Shown here piece after piece: positions 25,786-38,600 of a stretch of DNA of 64,000 bases. Under the pieces are notes generated by a model that worked only from the letters and a program-made list of their open reading frames with translations, did not search any database and was not told the DNA's origin. The DNA is taken from assembly GCA_951799425.1 (NCBI GenBank), contig OX637397.1, positions 8,113,001-8,177,000 on the forward strand, read 5' to 3'. Source of the DNA: Ilex aquifolium (lineage: Eukaryota > Streptophyta > Magnoliopsida > Aquifoliales > Aquifoliaceae). Position 1 is the first letter of the stretch, and each line of letters starts with the position of its first letter. The position numbers and the translations under genes were made by a program.

Positions 25786-27195
25786 CAACTTAGGCTAATG
25801 ATGCTTTCTTAGTCATATAGACCACAAGGTTTATGTCATGGTGCTAATAGTGGTTGGTTCACTGCAGCTTTGTTGTAATTTTCATGTTGTAAGATGTACT
25901 ATAACGATGGAGAATGCTTTAATAGTCATAGCTTGTCATTTTTATTCCAAACATTCTGGCATTTCCAAATTCTAGGTTAGCACATGAGATTCAATGTGGG
26001 GCTGCATTTCCTTTTGGCTGCAACCTTTCATAAGATCCAAGATATCAAGCAAGGTTGTGTGGTTTTCTCTTTTGTTTAGATTCAGACAGTAAAATATTTC
26101 TAAGGGAGCTGGCTAAGCTTAGCTTATATGTATTATTCTTATGGTTCTATTTCAGTAACAATAGTCTTTCAATTTTTATGAAAAATAATTGTGATCTCTT
26201 AAATGTAAAATTTCAATATTTAATTAATCTTTAACATAGAATATTCATAACAGTGACAATTGTTCAGCCTATCTGATAGATACGAAAACCCCCTATTCTA
26301 GATGAATTAACCAAATAATTAGGCATTTGATGTAATACTGCAATAAAATTGAGGGGCACAAAGAAAGCTTGCTTTCTTGGACACATAAGAAAATTGAGGT
26401 CTCTTGTGTATGATACGACATAAAATTCTTGGTTAGAATTCACCAAGATCTACCTAATGATGTGGTGGAGAATAATTATTTAGGTCTAGAATAGGTCTAC
26501 TGTAGGTTGACAATTTTTAAAACGACTCGTTAACCTGAGATGAAATAAGTACGAAAATATTGGATATGAGTTTATATTAACGAGTTCAAGTCATATTCAA
26601 ATTTACTCGTGACGTCTGCTCAAATACTAAATCATATATTGGTTGGGTCATTTTAACTTAGCATGAATTAAACACCCAACACGACATGACACGATCTATT
26701 ATCAATCCGACTTGAGATAGCATTAGCCACAAAATCTATAGGCTTTCCAAAATCAAACGATTGATATCGATCATTCTAGGTTCTTCATGTTGTAGAGTCC
26801 AAATCTAATCAGAAATTCAAAATTATCTAGTGGTTTATTTTTGTGGCATGGGATGAACGATCCTCAATTGTACTCACAAGTCACAAGCCAAAGATTCAAA
26901 ATCTCAAAAACATCCATGCGTTGATGGTGATGCTTTTCAGCTCCAGAAAGCTCCATTTTCAATGGGGTGATAGTGATAGTTACCAGCTCCAGAAGGCTCC
27001 ATTTGATTCTTGTGACCTGTCTCTCCTTTTTTGATGTCTGTCTAAATGAACCGTCCACAGATGGCTGGTTGGACAATGCAAGTTGATTTCCCCAACTGTG
27101 TTCCAATTGAAGAAGACAAAAAGTTCCCACCAAAATCATATCACTTGAAAAAAAAGGGCAATTTACAAGTTTTATATATATATATTGGTTTATAA
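25786..27195. other. BAM1 3' flank and intergenic DNA
   Basis: The BAM1 3' UTR probably ends within ~180 bp (TTGTAATTTTCATGTTGTAAG, 25871-25891). The rest is AT-rich with no supported gene. About 26470-26700 has ACTCGTTAACC / GGTTGGGTCATTTTAAC phrases of the kind found in hAT-type MITE interiors, but no ends were found. Confidence 0.35.
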
Positions 27196-27402
27196 GTGAG
27201 GGAGTGTTCGGACTAACTTACGCACATCTTGATTAATTCTCTCTCCGGTCCGGTTAAAAACATGTCATCCACGTCAGGACTAGAGTATTCATGAGGATAA
27301 ATTTCTCATTACATGGCGGCTTCAAGGGGTTCTCAAAATTCGAATTCAGAACGTCTGAATGTATAACTCATCCCTGTTATCACTTGAGTTACCCCTTTAG
27401 CG
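27196..27402 (+). repeat. Au-like SINE copy
   Basis: Begins GGGAGTGTTCGGACTAACTT and ACGCACATCTTGATTAATTC, and ends TATCACTTGAGTTACCCCTTT. Head and tail match the plant Au SINE pattern (GTTCGGxCxAxCTTxCGC...CACTTGAGCTA). The same pattern, diverged, recurs at 53148 and 56703. Confidence 0.65.
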
Positions 27403-27773
27403 TCAAGTTATATATTTGAAATATGGGTCAAGTCTCAATTTAGTTTTAATCGGAACAATTAAGTCCTTAAAGTTTTAATTCAATAGTTTCATCCAATTAT
27501 GTTGACCTGGCACATGAAAATACGTGACCAACACGTGACTTACTCATAGAGGTATGTTTATACAATGAAGGAAAATAAAAACCTATAGAGTAGTTATTAT
27601 TGATAAGTCTCGGTTCTTTTTCTAGTCTAAGCTTTTGTTCAGATTAGATCATTAACAGTGAATGTAAGGATTAAAAACCATTGACAATGGTCATAATTTT
27701 TCTCAAGAGCCTTTGGCAAGGTATGACATTCAGGGTCTGAACCCGGGAAAAAATCTTTTTTCATAGATACAAG

Positions 27774-28693
27774 TAGGGATGTCAGTGAACCGAAGCGGGG
27801 GCGGGGAGTGTAGTCTCCATTCCCGTACCCGCTTAAAAAAATTTCGTCCATCCCCGGTCCACCCCCGTTAACAGGTATAGTTTTCATCCCCATCCCCGTC
27901 CGCGGGTAAATTTCTAATCTCCACCCCCGTCCCCGCTTCCCCCGTACCCGCCCAAGCCCAAGTCTAAGTCCAAGCCAACATAATGATCATAACTCATGCT
28001 CAGATTATGTACAGGTTCATCATAACTCATGCTCAGAACCAGTATTACACCAAGCAAGCATACATACACAGACACGCACATACACACATACAGTTATTTA
28101 AAGTTATATCATCTATATGACAAGGTTACGCAGGACGATTGATCAGGAAATTAAGTGACTGTTATCCACTTTAAGCAATCCTATTGATAAAAAATAGTAT
28201 ACTGTAATCCATAGGCATTTTTAGCTTGCGATTTTGTTGAACCTTTTTTTTGTAGCAAATTTGATGTTATTTCATAGTATTTCCTTGCATTACACTAATA
28301 TTGACGTTATGAGCATGCACGGACAAGACCATTGTATGGACATAACTACCATTAGGAGAAAAAATCAAGATTTGCATCACAAACAGTTCAAGAGCTACAA
28401 ATAAAACAATAGTGATACTTCACAACAGTAGAAAATTTTTTGCCACTAAACCCCATTCTACAAATGTTGAACATGAATTAACTATTAAAATTTGGGAGTA
28501 TATATATATATATATAACGGGTAGCGGGGGCGGGGCGGGGGTAAGGGTAAGTCCATCCCCGCCTTCATCCCCGCACGGGTTTATACGGGTATTCCCGTAT
28601 ACGTCCACCGTCCAATTCGTATAGTCCATCCCCGGTCCAAACGGGGTGGGTTTGGACGAATACCCGTTTTTCCCCGGTCCACTGCCATCCCTA
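27774..28693. mobile_element. Non-autonomous hAT element (920 bp)
   Basis: Exact 8-bp target duplication GATACAAG at 27766-27773 and 28694-28701. Terminal inverted repeats are TAGGGATGTCAGTG (left) and TAGGGATGGCAGTG (right, complement). Both subterminal regions are packed with CCCCG/CCATCCCCGGTCC phrases, and the interior is AT-rich without a transposase. Ends, duplication size and layout are diagnostic of hAT. Confidence 0.93.
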
Positions 28694-28701
28694 GATACAA
28701 G

Positions 28702-29240
28702 ACATTCGTTACTGATCTAAAAAAGATCTTATACCGTGAGTGTTAGTGGACATTTTTCATTCACCTCTCTAAACATGTCATTTCACTCCATTCCATCGTA
28801 TCAATTCCACAAATTTAAATAGAATGAGATGAATTGAAACTCAATTAACATTTTAAAGACATTATTGCCCCTGGTTGAAATGTGTAATTTACAAATTAGC
28901 CAAAGAAAAAGACTTGGTTTGTATACTTTTCAGTAGGGCTGGCAATAGATTTTGTTTTGTTGGATCGTATTACGTTAGAATTTGTTTAACCCATACGCAA
29001 CTCACTTATATTTGTGCTTAGTCGGGTTGGTGTTGTGTCGAGATTCTCAACCGTCTCCTATTTACAAGTTACACAAAAATTACAAACTCAGATTGCTGAA
29101 GTATTATAATGCATGGAGATGCGTAGTTTACGTAGAGAGGACCAAACCACTGCTGACTGTTTCCACATGCACGTTGATTCACCACCCTATGCCCTGGTCA
29201 AGAGCAGCATTACCCTCTCTCTCTCTCTCTCTCCCCCCCA
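28702..29240. other. Upstream region of the LEA-like gene
   Basis: AT-rich, with short frames of no recognisable family. A (TC)n run sits at 29214-29232 just before the TATA box. No clear ACGTG-type ABRE was seen. Confidence 0.3.
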
Positions 29241-29247
29241 TATAAAT
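29241..29247 (+). promoter_or_regulatory. TATA box of the LEA-like gene
   Basis: TATAAAT, 96 bp upstream of the start codon, right after a CT microsatellite and a short C-run. Confidence 0.7.
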
Positions 29248-29336
29248 CACCCTCTGCTACACCAGAGATTTCAATACGATATCAGAACTTTGCTTTAATC
29301 TCTGAATTTTGTAACTTCTCAAAGGAAAAAGGAAAG

Positions 29337-31515
29337 ATGTCGAATGCTCAGTTCAATGCAGGCCAAACCCATAGCCAGGCACAGGTAGTAAGGAACCTTC
29401 AACTTTGTGTGTTAGGAGAGACGAATAAGCTAATGTGTTATATATATATATATATTTTTTTTAACCCCCTCTCGTATTCTTCTAGATTTTCAATATCTGC
29501 AGTTATCTCTATTTAGGAATGGTAAATGATCTCAAGTCGACTCGATTAAGTCTCATTTCGGTTCGTTTGAATTGAAATGAATTGAGAATTTGATCACAAT
29601 GTCATAGCTTATTTTGTGAACGACACAATTTGAATAACATGTAGCTCGGCTCGAGTAGGCTGAACTCAATTTGAATTAATTTTTGTCTATAATTTTTTTT
29701 TATCTCATTGTCAAAAAATCTGTATTCAAAAGATGAATAACCTCAAATTTACACCTAAACAAATCTCCAAATAGCTCAAGATCCTCTCTCTCTCTCTTAC
29801 TTATTTTTGAAATATAATTAGCAGAATTTTTTTTAAGGTTAACAGTACTTTTAGTTCCTAAAATATACATTTTGTGTCAGTTTAGAGTATCTTTAACCAA
29901 TATGCCACATGCCAGGTAGAGGCTCCAACGGTTTTTTTGGCATGCAAGACTTCTCTAACCGGGATGTCAATTAATTTGGCATATCTCAATAGATATGTCA
30001 AATTTGACATATCTCAATATTTTATGGAGTTGTTGGGTGTTTAATGCAAATTATTTTAGGTAGTAACATATAATTTGGTTAGCTAAGTTTAATGAAAGTT
30101 TTAGTTTTAATAAAATATATACTACTTTTCATATAAAATTTATAATATTTTTAATAATATTTATTTTAATTGATCCCAAAATTTATTTTAGATACATATA
30201 TTAAATTAATATAACGAAAGAGATTCAAATATAAATTTTGCATATAGCATTTAACATTTCCATTGGAGATGTTCTTGGTCCTTATTGTATCAATTTTATT
30301 AATTTTGTCCCTAATCAGACAATTCGTCAAGTTTTTTTGACGGAAGTGATCATGTGTCATTTTTTAGACGGTATCACATGTCCAACACGTGATCATTCAT
30401 TTTGTTAAAAACTTAACAGTCCGTCTATATGGGAACCAAAACGACACGAATTTTTATTTTTTTTAACCTCTGGTGTTTGTAAAAAGAAAAAAGAAAGAGA
30501 AATCACTGTCTCTCTGTGGTGGGTAGGCCAAGACAGAAGAGTGGGTCCAATCAGCTAAAGATACAGCAAACGCAGCATCTGATAGGACCTCCAATGCAAC
30601 CCAAAATACCCAGGAGTCAGCCCAGCGCGGGGTGGACCAGAGCGCCAGTTTTCTCCAACAGGTACGATTACGAATTGTCAGAGTTCATATTATCAATGGA
30701 CCATGTCGTATGGAAATTTTGAATTGTGTGTGTCTTATTAGAATTTATCCAACTCATATTGGACTCGTTTATAATTATATAGTTGGGTTTATGTCTTTTT
30801 AAGTTCGTATCGATCTATTTATTAGATATGTCTAAGGAATTAACGGGTTTATAACTCAAACCAGTTAAAACTAAACTTGTATTCACTAATTTAATGTCAG
30901 CTCCTAGTCAAAATTAGCCAGAAAGCATCCAAGTTGATACAAGGTACCACAAGCCATTGTGGCTCAGTGGCATAAGGGGATGAACTCTTAGTTATGGGTT
31001 GGGTTAGGAAAGATGTATAAAAAAAAATAAACAAACAAGTTGATGGAGGTTGAGAATGCAAATAATTAGTGTGACATCACTTTAAATATAGATTATTTGG
31101 TTAGAAAAGAGTGAAATTTGAAAAGGAATCTTGAATGTGTAAGCTATAATTATTTTCACAATTATTATGAATATCGACGTCAGACCTTAGCACTTAGCAC
31201 AATGCTCAAGTTGTTTAATTGTGACCTGGATGTAAAGGGTTCGGGTCACAAAAACAATGATATTTTTACAAACGAGAATAAGATTGTATAAATCTGACAA
31301 TTTCTAGACCCGACAATAACGGGAAATTCATGTATTGGGCTTTTGTTTGTTTATGTTGCTAATAAATGGAGTCTATATTGTGCTTATTCTGATTTAATTA
31401 GGGACTTACTATGCAATTTTTGTATTTGCAACAGACAGGAGAGCAAGTGAAGAGCATGGCTCAAGGTGCCATAGATGGTGTGAAGAACACACTTGGAGTG
31501 GGTGACAAGAAGTGA
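29337..31515 (+). CDS. Small hydrophilic LEA/KIN-type stress protein (3 exons, 87 aa)
   Basis: Exons 29337-29384, 30527-30661 and 31435-31515, all with phase-0 GT-AG junctions. The protein starts MSNAQFNAGQTHSQAQAK, continues with Ala/Gln/Ser/Thr/Asp-rich helix-prone sequence, and ends GAIDGVKNTLGVGDKK. It has no Cys, no signal peptide and no membrane segment. The start (MSNA.x.AGQ), the TGEQVKSMAQGA segment and the C-terminal VKNTLG match the small plant LEA family that includes KIN1/KIN2-like and At5g53820-like proteins. Such proteins are unstructured in water, cytosolic or nuclear, and induced by ABA, cold or drought (family knowledge). At 87 aa it is somewhat longer than most members because of the Gln/Asn-rich exon 2. 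A TATA box lies at the expected distance. Confidence 0.85.
30955..31030 (+). repeat. Possible tRNA-derived SINE head in LEA gene intron 2
   Basis: GCCATTGTGGCTCAGTGGCA followed by TAAGGGGATGAAC resembles a tRNA box-A-type head, and an A-rich run follows at 31018-31030. Short and degraded. Confidence 0.25.
31180..31320 (+). repeat. Degraded tRNA-derived SINE in LEA gene intron 2
   Basis: AATGCTCAAGTTGTTTAATT, then GTGACCTGGATGTAAAGGGT and TCGGGTCAC form a tRNA-like head with a box-B-like GGTTCGGGTC. The order of phrases parallels the better copy on the minus strand at 57743-57891. Confidence 0.5.
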
Positions 31516-32563
31516 AAGAAGAAAAAAAAAGCCATCTCCCTCTCATAGAGTTGTGATATGCTATTGTATTGGTCTATTTTTGTTTATTAGGATTTTCCTA
31601 TACCTTATTGGGCATAAGTGAAATTGTCTAGTGATTTTGAGAACTCTTTTAGGAGGATTCTCACAAGAGTTAATAAGAGCTTTAGCAATTCAATGCTAGG
31701 GGGAGGGGGTTAGGGTTTGCTTGTTCCTACTTTGGGTATTAGTGAAATGTTCCATTAGTTTGGGATTGCTATAAATTGAGCTCTCATTGGTGTAATAAAT
31801 GCATATTAATTTGCAAGTTTGAACCAAAGAGGAGAGCTTCTATTTTCTTTGCATGTCTAATATTTGACTTGATTTTAGTTTAATTTGCATCCCTATGTGT
31901 ATGTATTAATCTTCATGCCATAAAGGATAAGACCAACATAATCAATGCGTGGAGCAAAATAATCCATATAAAAGCATATATTATACACGCGATCACGTTA
32001 TTAGACAATGAAATTAAAGTTTAGTCACAATTATTAAGCTCTGGTTGCCTAAGCCAATGTGTGAAACCTCATGCGACAAAAACGAAATATGAGAAAAAGA
32101 GGACCTTGTTTTTAATTATATACTCCATATGATTCCTATGTGATCCTTTTCCATTAACAATGCAACCGAAGAATCACATTGAACAATCAGTAATATTATT
32201 TGAATTTAATTTATTGACCTAATTTATTATAATTATTAAACTAATAACAAATTTTAATCAATATTAAGACTTATTGTCAATTCAATGATAATGATTGATT
32301 AGGTTAGCAACCTAAGTCAGTAAATTAAGTCCAGGTGTCATTGCTCTTGAACAATGGTTAAAACTTAGGGGCTAGGCTACAATTAAGTGAAACTAGGGTG
32401 GTAGTAATAAACTAACCCAAAAGATAATAATATCCGTTACATGACCGTTAACTGCTTGGCGCCACAACTCTCTCGGACCTTCTTTCCGCCAATTACGTGG
32501 ACAAACATTCTCCCAAAAAATCTCGTCATCTCCTCCACAAAATTACCCAAACTGCCACTCCAC

Positions 32564-32566
<3 letters not shown>
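31516..32566. other. LEA gene 3' flank and lipase gene upstream region
   Basis: The LEA-like gene 3' UTR probably ends near 31800 (GTGTAATAAATGCATATT). The remainder is AT-rich with no TATA box clearly placed for the lipase gene. A short block near 32275-32325 reappears in reverse at about 55470-55510. Confidence 0.4.

Positions 32567-32628
<62 letters not shown>
32567..32628. repeat. (CT)n(CA)n compound microsatellite in the lipase leader
   Basis: About 30 bp of TC repeats directly followed by about 34 bp of AC repeats, ending 16 bp before the chosen start codon. Confidence 0.97.
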
Positions 32629-32633
<5 letters not shown>

Positions 32634-32643
32634 ACACATCTCG

Positions 32644-35600
32644 ATGGCCACGCTTCGAACTCACCATGCGCACCTCCTTCAACTCGGCTCTCATTCACCT
32701 AGATTCCTCCACTTTCGAAACCCTAATTCCATTTCATTTTCCAAGAAACCGCATTTTCCCGGGAAAATCGGGGTTTTGAGTTCTGGTTTTGGAAACACAA
32801 GTCGAGGGAACTCGTTTAATTGTTGCTTTTTAAGCAATGGAAATACTGAAGTTGAGACTGTTACGGCTAAGGAAGAGAGAGAAAAGCCTTCGTTTGACAT
32901 CAATCTGGCTGTCATTCTTGCTGGTTTTGCATTTGAAGCCTACACAACCCCACCTGTAACGTATCTTCATCAGTATCAATATTTTTTTCCCTGATTCTGT
33001 CAAAAATTTTCACTATATGTTTGGTTGTTGAGAAGATGGAGGGAAAGTAAAGAAAAGAAAAGAAAATTTGAGGAACCTAGTAATATAAGATTTTGTTATT
33101 CAGTGCTGTAAATTGGAATCGGACCCAACCCTTAGGATTAGTTTACATAGTATGGCTATCATCGAACCCACAACTTCATTAGTTTAGCCAACAAGTTTAC
33201 TAGCGATGGCCTCAAAACTGACATGGTTTAAAATGTTCTTATATAGAGATGAATAATTGAGGGAGAAAGGTATATGTGTCATCTAATCTTTTTAAACTAC
33301 CAACTGGTGAATAAAGTCAACTGTGCTAATACAATTTTCTTTCTTATTTTTTTTTTAATTTGATAACAATTCTGATTTGTATTGAATACATTTGATTTCA
33401 TTGGGATCAGGAGAATTTAGGAAAGCAAGAGGTGGATGCAGCCAATTGTAAGACAGTGTTTCTATCAGAGTACGCAATTGTGTTCCATTTAGTGCAATTT
33501 TTAAAAGCCACTAGAAAAGGCATTTGGTTATGCATCACTAGCACGCCGTCTAATTGTAGGACACAATTAGTAATTGATTACTGTATATTTGAGTTTATAC
33601 TGTTTTGGTATATTAATTGTGATTGCTGCCACCAATATCTGAAACTCCTTGTCTAAATGAATTAAACCCGTGAAATTTGATACCAAATCTTCTTCCTGGA
33701 ATTGATATTATTGTACCAACTGCTGATGTTATGAAGATAAGGAGGTGCCATTGTAGGTCTCATTTCACTTGATTGAGTTGCTCTTGGTTCGTTCTTCTAG
33801 AGGGTACACTCTTTAGATTGTTAATCATAGCACTAGCACAGGGTGCTTGTTGCCATCCTGCCACACAACATGGATGTCAAAAGTGTGCAAGATAATAATT
33901 GTGTGCGCTGCCTTAATTATAAATGGAATTCAAAAAATTCAGCCATGCCAGATATTTGAAAGAGCAATGAAGAGGATGTTAAAGTGTTGTAGTGGATGAA
34001 CCTTCATCTGAAATTGAACTTATGAGCAGTCCCTTTTAAGTATTCAAAATTAAGTTTACTCTGTTGATATCTTTTCAAATAATTCAAAACTAAGATCTGA
34101 ATTGCATTGTCTTGGTTTAATTCATCGTTCTGGAAAAATGGAAATTTTATGCAATGGTGGATAAAACAACAATTTCCCACTCAAAAGAATATTCCACTTC
34201 CAAAGTATGGGAATTTTGGTTGACCTCTGATGTATTAAAAGTGAATAAAAGATAGCCATAATCAGTTTTTGTTGAAGAAAATGCAACTATTCTTCCATCC
34301 ATAAATTTGAAGAATTTAATACATCTCTAGAATAAGGATATTTATGAATATTTCCGTTCCAAAATTGTTTTGATTATATACTTGTTGCAATGGCATTGCT
34401 TTGCTAATCTTATAACCTAGTTTTTCTGACTGAAACTTGCTGGGAAACTCTAGAGCTCAGTTCATTTAATTGTTAGTATTAGGGACACAAATCACCTAGT
34501 AATCTGTCACAGAAAAAGTTTTATGATACAAGTAGGATTTAGAATATATAAACATTGTGACTTCTAAGTTCAAGGATGATTTCTTATTTGTAGGTCTTTT
34601 GTGCGTGAGATTTATGATGGTCAGTTGTTCATAAAGCTAAAGAGAGGTTTTAATTTTCCTGCCATGGATCCATGGGTAGGTATCTTTCCTCTCGTTTTCG
34701 TTTCTACATTTATAAGTAGTAGAACTTCATTTTAAGTTCCACCAGTAGTCTGCTTCCTTGTATTACCTAGATAACTTTACACCTTTTGTTCTTAAGGTTA
34801 TTATTAATTTACTGAGACTCAAAGCAGTCAATCTTTTTTAGTTCAATGCTTTTCTTTTTTATCCTTCAGCCTTCTTTACTTCCAGGGAACAAGTGATCCA
34901 TATGTGGTCATGCAATTGGATAGTCAGGTCTTCAAAAGCAAAGTTAAATGGGGGTAAGTTGCTGGTGTTCTCATAGAAGTCGCCAAAACTAGCAATTCTT
35001 TTGTAAAGGGAGTGAAAAAAATGTTTGTGGTCCACATCATATTATGATTGAGAACTTTAGTGCTGTCATGAGCTTGTTTCTAGTTTGAACCAGACCCCTG
35101 CACTAGGAGTTGCACAACTTGTTAAGACTTGTTCTTTATATTAATGACAGTCTACAGAAACCACAATTTAAGAAAATTCAAATTGAGAGAATCTAATACT
35201 AATGACCAAGTATCAAGTAAAAGGATGTTAAAGTTGGATTTTCTGTTTATTAAATGTTGCCTCTTGATCTCCGGCATAGGTATGAACTAAGTAGGAGCTA
35301 TTGGTTTAGGTTCTCATTTTAAATTTCTTCTTTTCAACTGGTTATCAATTCTAATCTTATCCAACAGCTCATTAGAGGATTTTCTGCAAGCTATAATTGT
35401 TGTGACTTGTTATATTTATATTGTTGAAGGAACACATAAAAAAATTGATCATTTCTCTTGGTTATCGCTATTCTTGGTTTAGTTTATGTGAGGACCCATA
35501 AATCAACCCTTCCTGAATTTTCCTCCATTTATTTTGGGAAAACATTATCTTCTATGCGAGCTGCTATTTTCTCTAAAATCAGCATGTTCTTTACTAAGGT

Positions 35601-38600
35601 TTATCATCTTATTTGATGTAGATTGCATTCATGAACATTGAATGTTCTTTTTGTAGCTGCTGTTCATTTATCTAATTTCTTTGCTATCCGGAAGGATCAT
35701 TTCAGATACCTTAGACACATGAAGTTTGATAACTGAATGATGGCAGGACAAGAGAACCAACATGGAATGAGGAGTTCACTCTAAATGTCAAGCAGCCCCC
35801 AACGAAGGATCTTCAGGTCGTATTCTTTTAGGCTTTGTTTTCTTTTCAGTCTTGTTCCAAGAAGGACCTGACCTTACTCTGAATCTAACTTTTTTCTTTC
35901 CTCTCTCTCTCTCTCTATGTGTGTGGCTTGTTGTCACGAACCATACTCATGAGCTGTAAATGATGGCTGCTTCTGTTAGGTTAACATAGTTGATTAATTA
36001 CAGAAGAAAGTGTCTGGGCTCATCCAAATCAGGATATTAAGGGCTGGAGAGATGGGGATTATTTTGGGTCAAAGAGCAGGAAAGTTGAGGGAGAAGAAAG
36101 AAATAACTCTAGGCAATCAAACCAAGAGCTTTAGTCATCACACCCAAGAAGAGAGATGCATCACACCTCAATAGAGATTGCTAAATTTGTTTCTTCATTG
36201 CATACTTAAAACATCATATATAAACATATAGAAATAGGGGTGCAACTTGGACAGATCAACCCCACCCAACCCGAAATATTTAGTATGTGGACAGAAATTT
36301 CTAGTACTCGGGTTAGGCTTGAATTAAAAATCCCAATCCGATTGAAATTCAAGCAATATTCGGGGTTAGAAGTCCGGGTTCTACCCAAGTTGTATTACTC
36401 TAGAATCAAACATGATTTCAATCTGGATCTTCAACTGGACAATTGAACCCAAATTTCAGCTTGAGGTGTGTAACCCAAATTCAACCGAAGCTAAAAAATT
36501 TGAGTAGGGGAAGTACTCTGGTTGAAGGATTAGGCTTGAAGTAAGGTTTGGGCTGAACTAGGATTGAAGGTTTTATTACTTGGGTGGAGCCCAGTTTCAC
36601 CTCTCAACCTTCCCAATCCACCCGAGTTGCACCCCTATATATAAAATGGATAAGACCATAGAACAATAGAACCTTGTAAATATTAGATTGCATATGAGCT
36701 TTGTTCATCTCTCAAATCAACTCTGACATTCACAATAAAAAAATATTTTAATTATATTAAATCATATTTTTAGCAATAAAAAATAAATAAACTATTAATT
36801 GGAAAAGAATTTAATACTTTAATAATCTATGATAGACTATGGTACCAAAAATTATTATTTGATATCATACCAAAAAATAGTTTTTGATCATTGATTTTCC
36901 ATTGTTTGAATGGTAGTCATTGATTATAAAAATAATAAAATAAAAAATTTATGTATTGCATTTGTATTGGATAAAATAAATATATAATACCGATACATTA
37001 CAAAATTCAATTCTTACAATCTAATATCAACTCCCCACAAAAAGAAAAAATCTGTGTACTTGTGTGTGGGAAGCGGGGAGGGGGAGAGAGAGAAGCGGTG
37101 AGATTTCTTTTAGTTGTGGAGGTATGATATTCTTTATATATGTAGAATTTTTGATTGCCATTAATGGGGAGAGAGAGAGAGATAGAGTTGTAGGGTAGGG
37201 TTATCAATGGTGAAGGTGATTTTTTTATTTGATTGATGATTTGGCAAACGGATTGTTATAATGAATAGGAATGTAACATTTACGGGGAGAGAGAGGGGGG
37301 GGGGGTGTTGTATTGGAGGCCCTTTTAAGAATTTATCGTTGTTTGGGCTTTGAATTCTAAATGTGTTCAGGCTGAATTCAATCCATATATAAGGACCATA
37401 ACTATAATTTGGGCCCCCTCCCTTTTTTTTTTTTTTTCTGGGGGCCATGGCAACTATGTAATTTGCTTATATATTGGGACCTGGTGTCAACATGATAGAT
37501 AACACTATAGGGCATTGATTTCTCTTCTTCCAAAACAAGGTTGTCACGTAATAATCTGGAACGGAATGACATATAATCAATGATCAAAATATCGTTTCGA
37601 AATACCGTTTCGGTCAGCTCAAAAACAGAAACGTTTCGGAAACGCAATGGAAACGCAGAAAAAATATAAAAACACGTGGAAACATGTCAAAATACAAATA
37701 CAATCCATTTATTTATAAAGATAAGCTAAATAATTGATTAATTTAACATATTTATTCGGTTAACATCCATTTATATAAGAATAAATTTAAATTGGAGAAA
37801 AAAAAATGTTTGACATGAGACAGAAATCATTTAAATTAGAATATTATCCAATTAATAATACAATTTTATTATAATACTAATTTACTAATTAATAATACTA
37901 AGTGCAACATATTATTATAATACTAATTTGTGCAACATATTATTATAATACTAATTTATTAATTTAAATTGTGTCTTCAAATTAATAAATAATATTATTT
38001 CATTAATATTAAAATCATTGTGTACACAATGATTAAAACACATAAATACTTAATTCTAGATATTTAACAAATAATTTATAATTAATAAAATGGTCTGCAG
38101 TTATTTAATATGTCAATTTAACAAATAATAATAACATAAAAGAATAATTATAAAAAAAATAAAAATAATGAAGAGTATCAAATTAAATTAATGGTAGTTA
38201 TGTATAGTTAAAAGTAAAAAAATATAATGCAGTGGGGTATTAAATGTAATTATTCATACTTATAACAAAAAAAAAAATATAAAAGGCAGCACAGTCTGTT
38301 TCGACCGAAATAGTACTGTTTCGACCGAAACGGTCCGACACAGTGACGTTTAGATCGAAACTTTGGAATTCAACCCATGTTTCGTGTCGGTGTGTTGAAA
38401 TTCCGAAACGTTTCGGACGTTTCAACGCGACATTTTGATCCTTGCATATAATTAGTTGAAAGTTGAATAATTGTATGTTAGGGTTAAAGAAAAGAAAGAG
38501 AAGAAGATAGGAAGAAAAAGAGTATGAAATAATATTGTGTATGGTGTGTATTGCGAACACCCTATCACCTATTTATATGAGATTGATATTGAAGACAATT

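Noticed and set aside
31180-31320. tRNA gene candidate from the GGGTTCGGGTC phrase
   Set aside because: Only the tRNA-like head of a SINE; no cloverleaf can be closed.
32437-32694. Minus frame with Cys-Val and Arg-Glu runs
   Set aside because: Translation of the (CT)n(CA)n microsatellite on the wrong strand.
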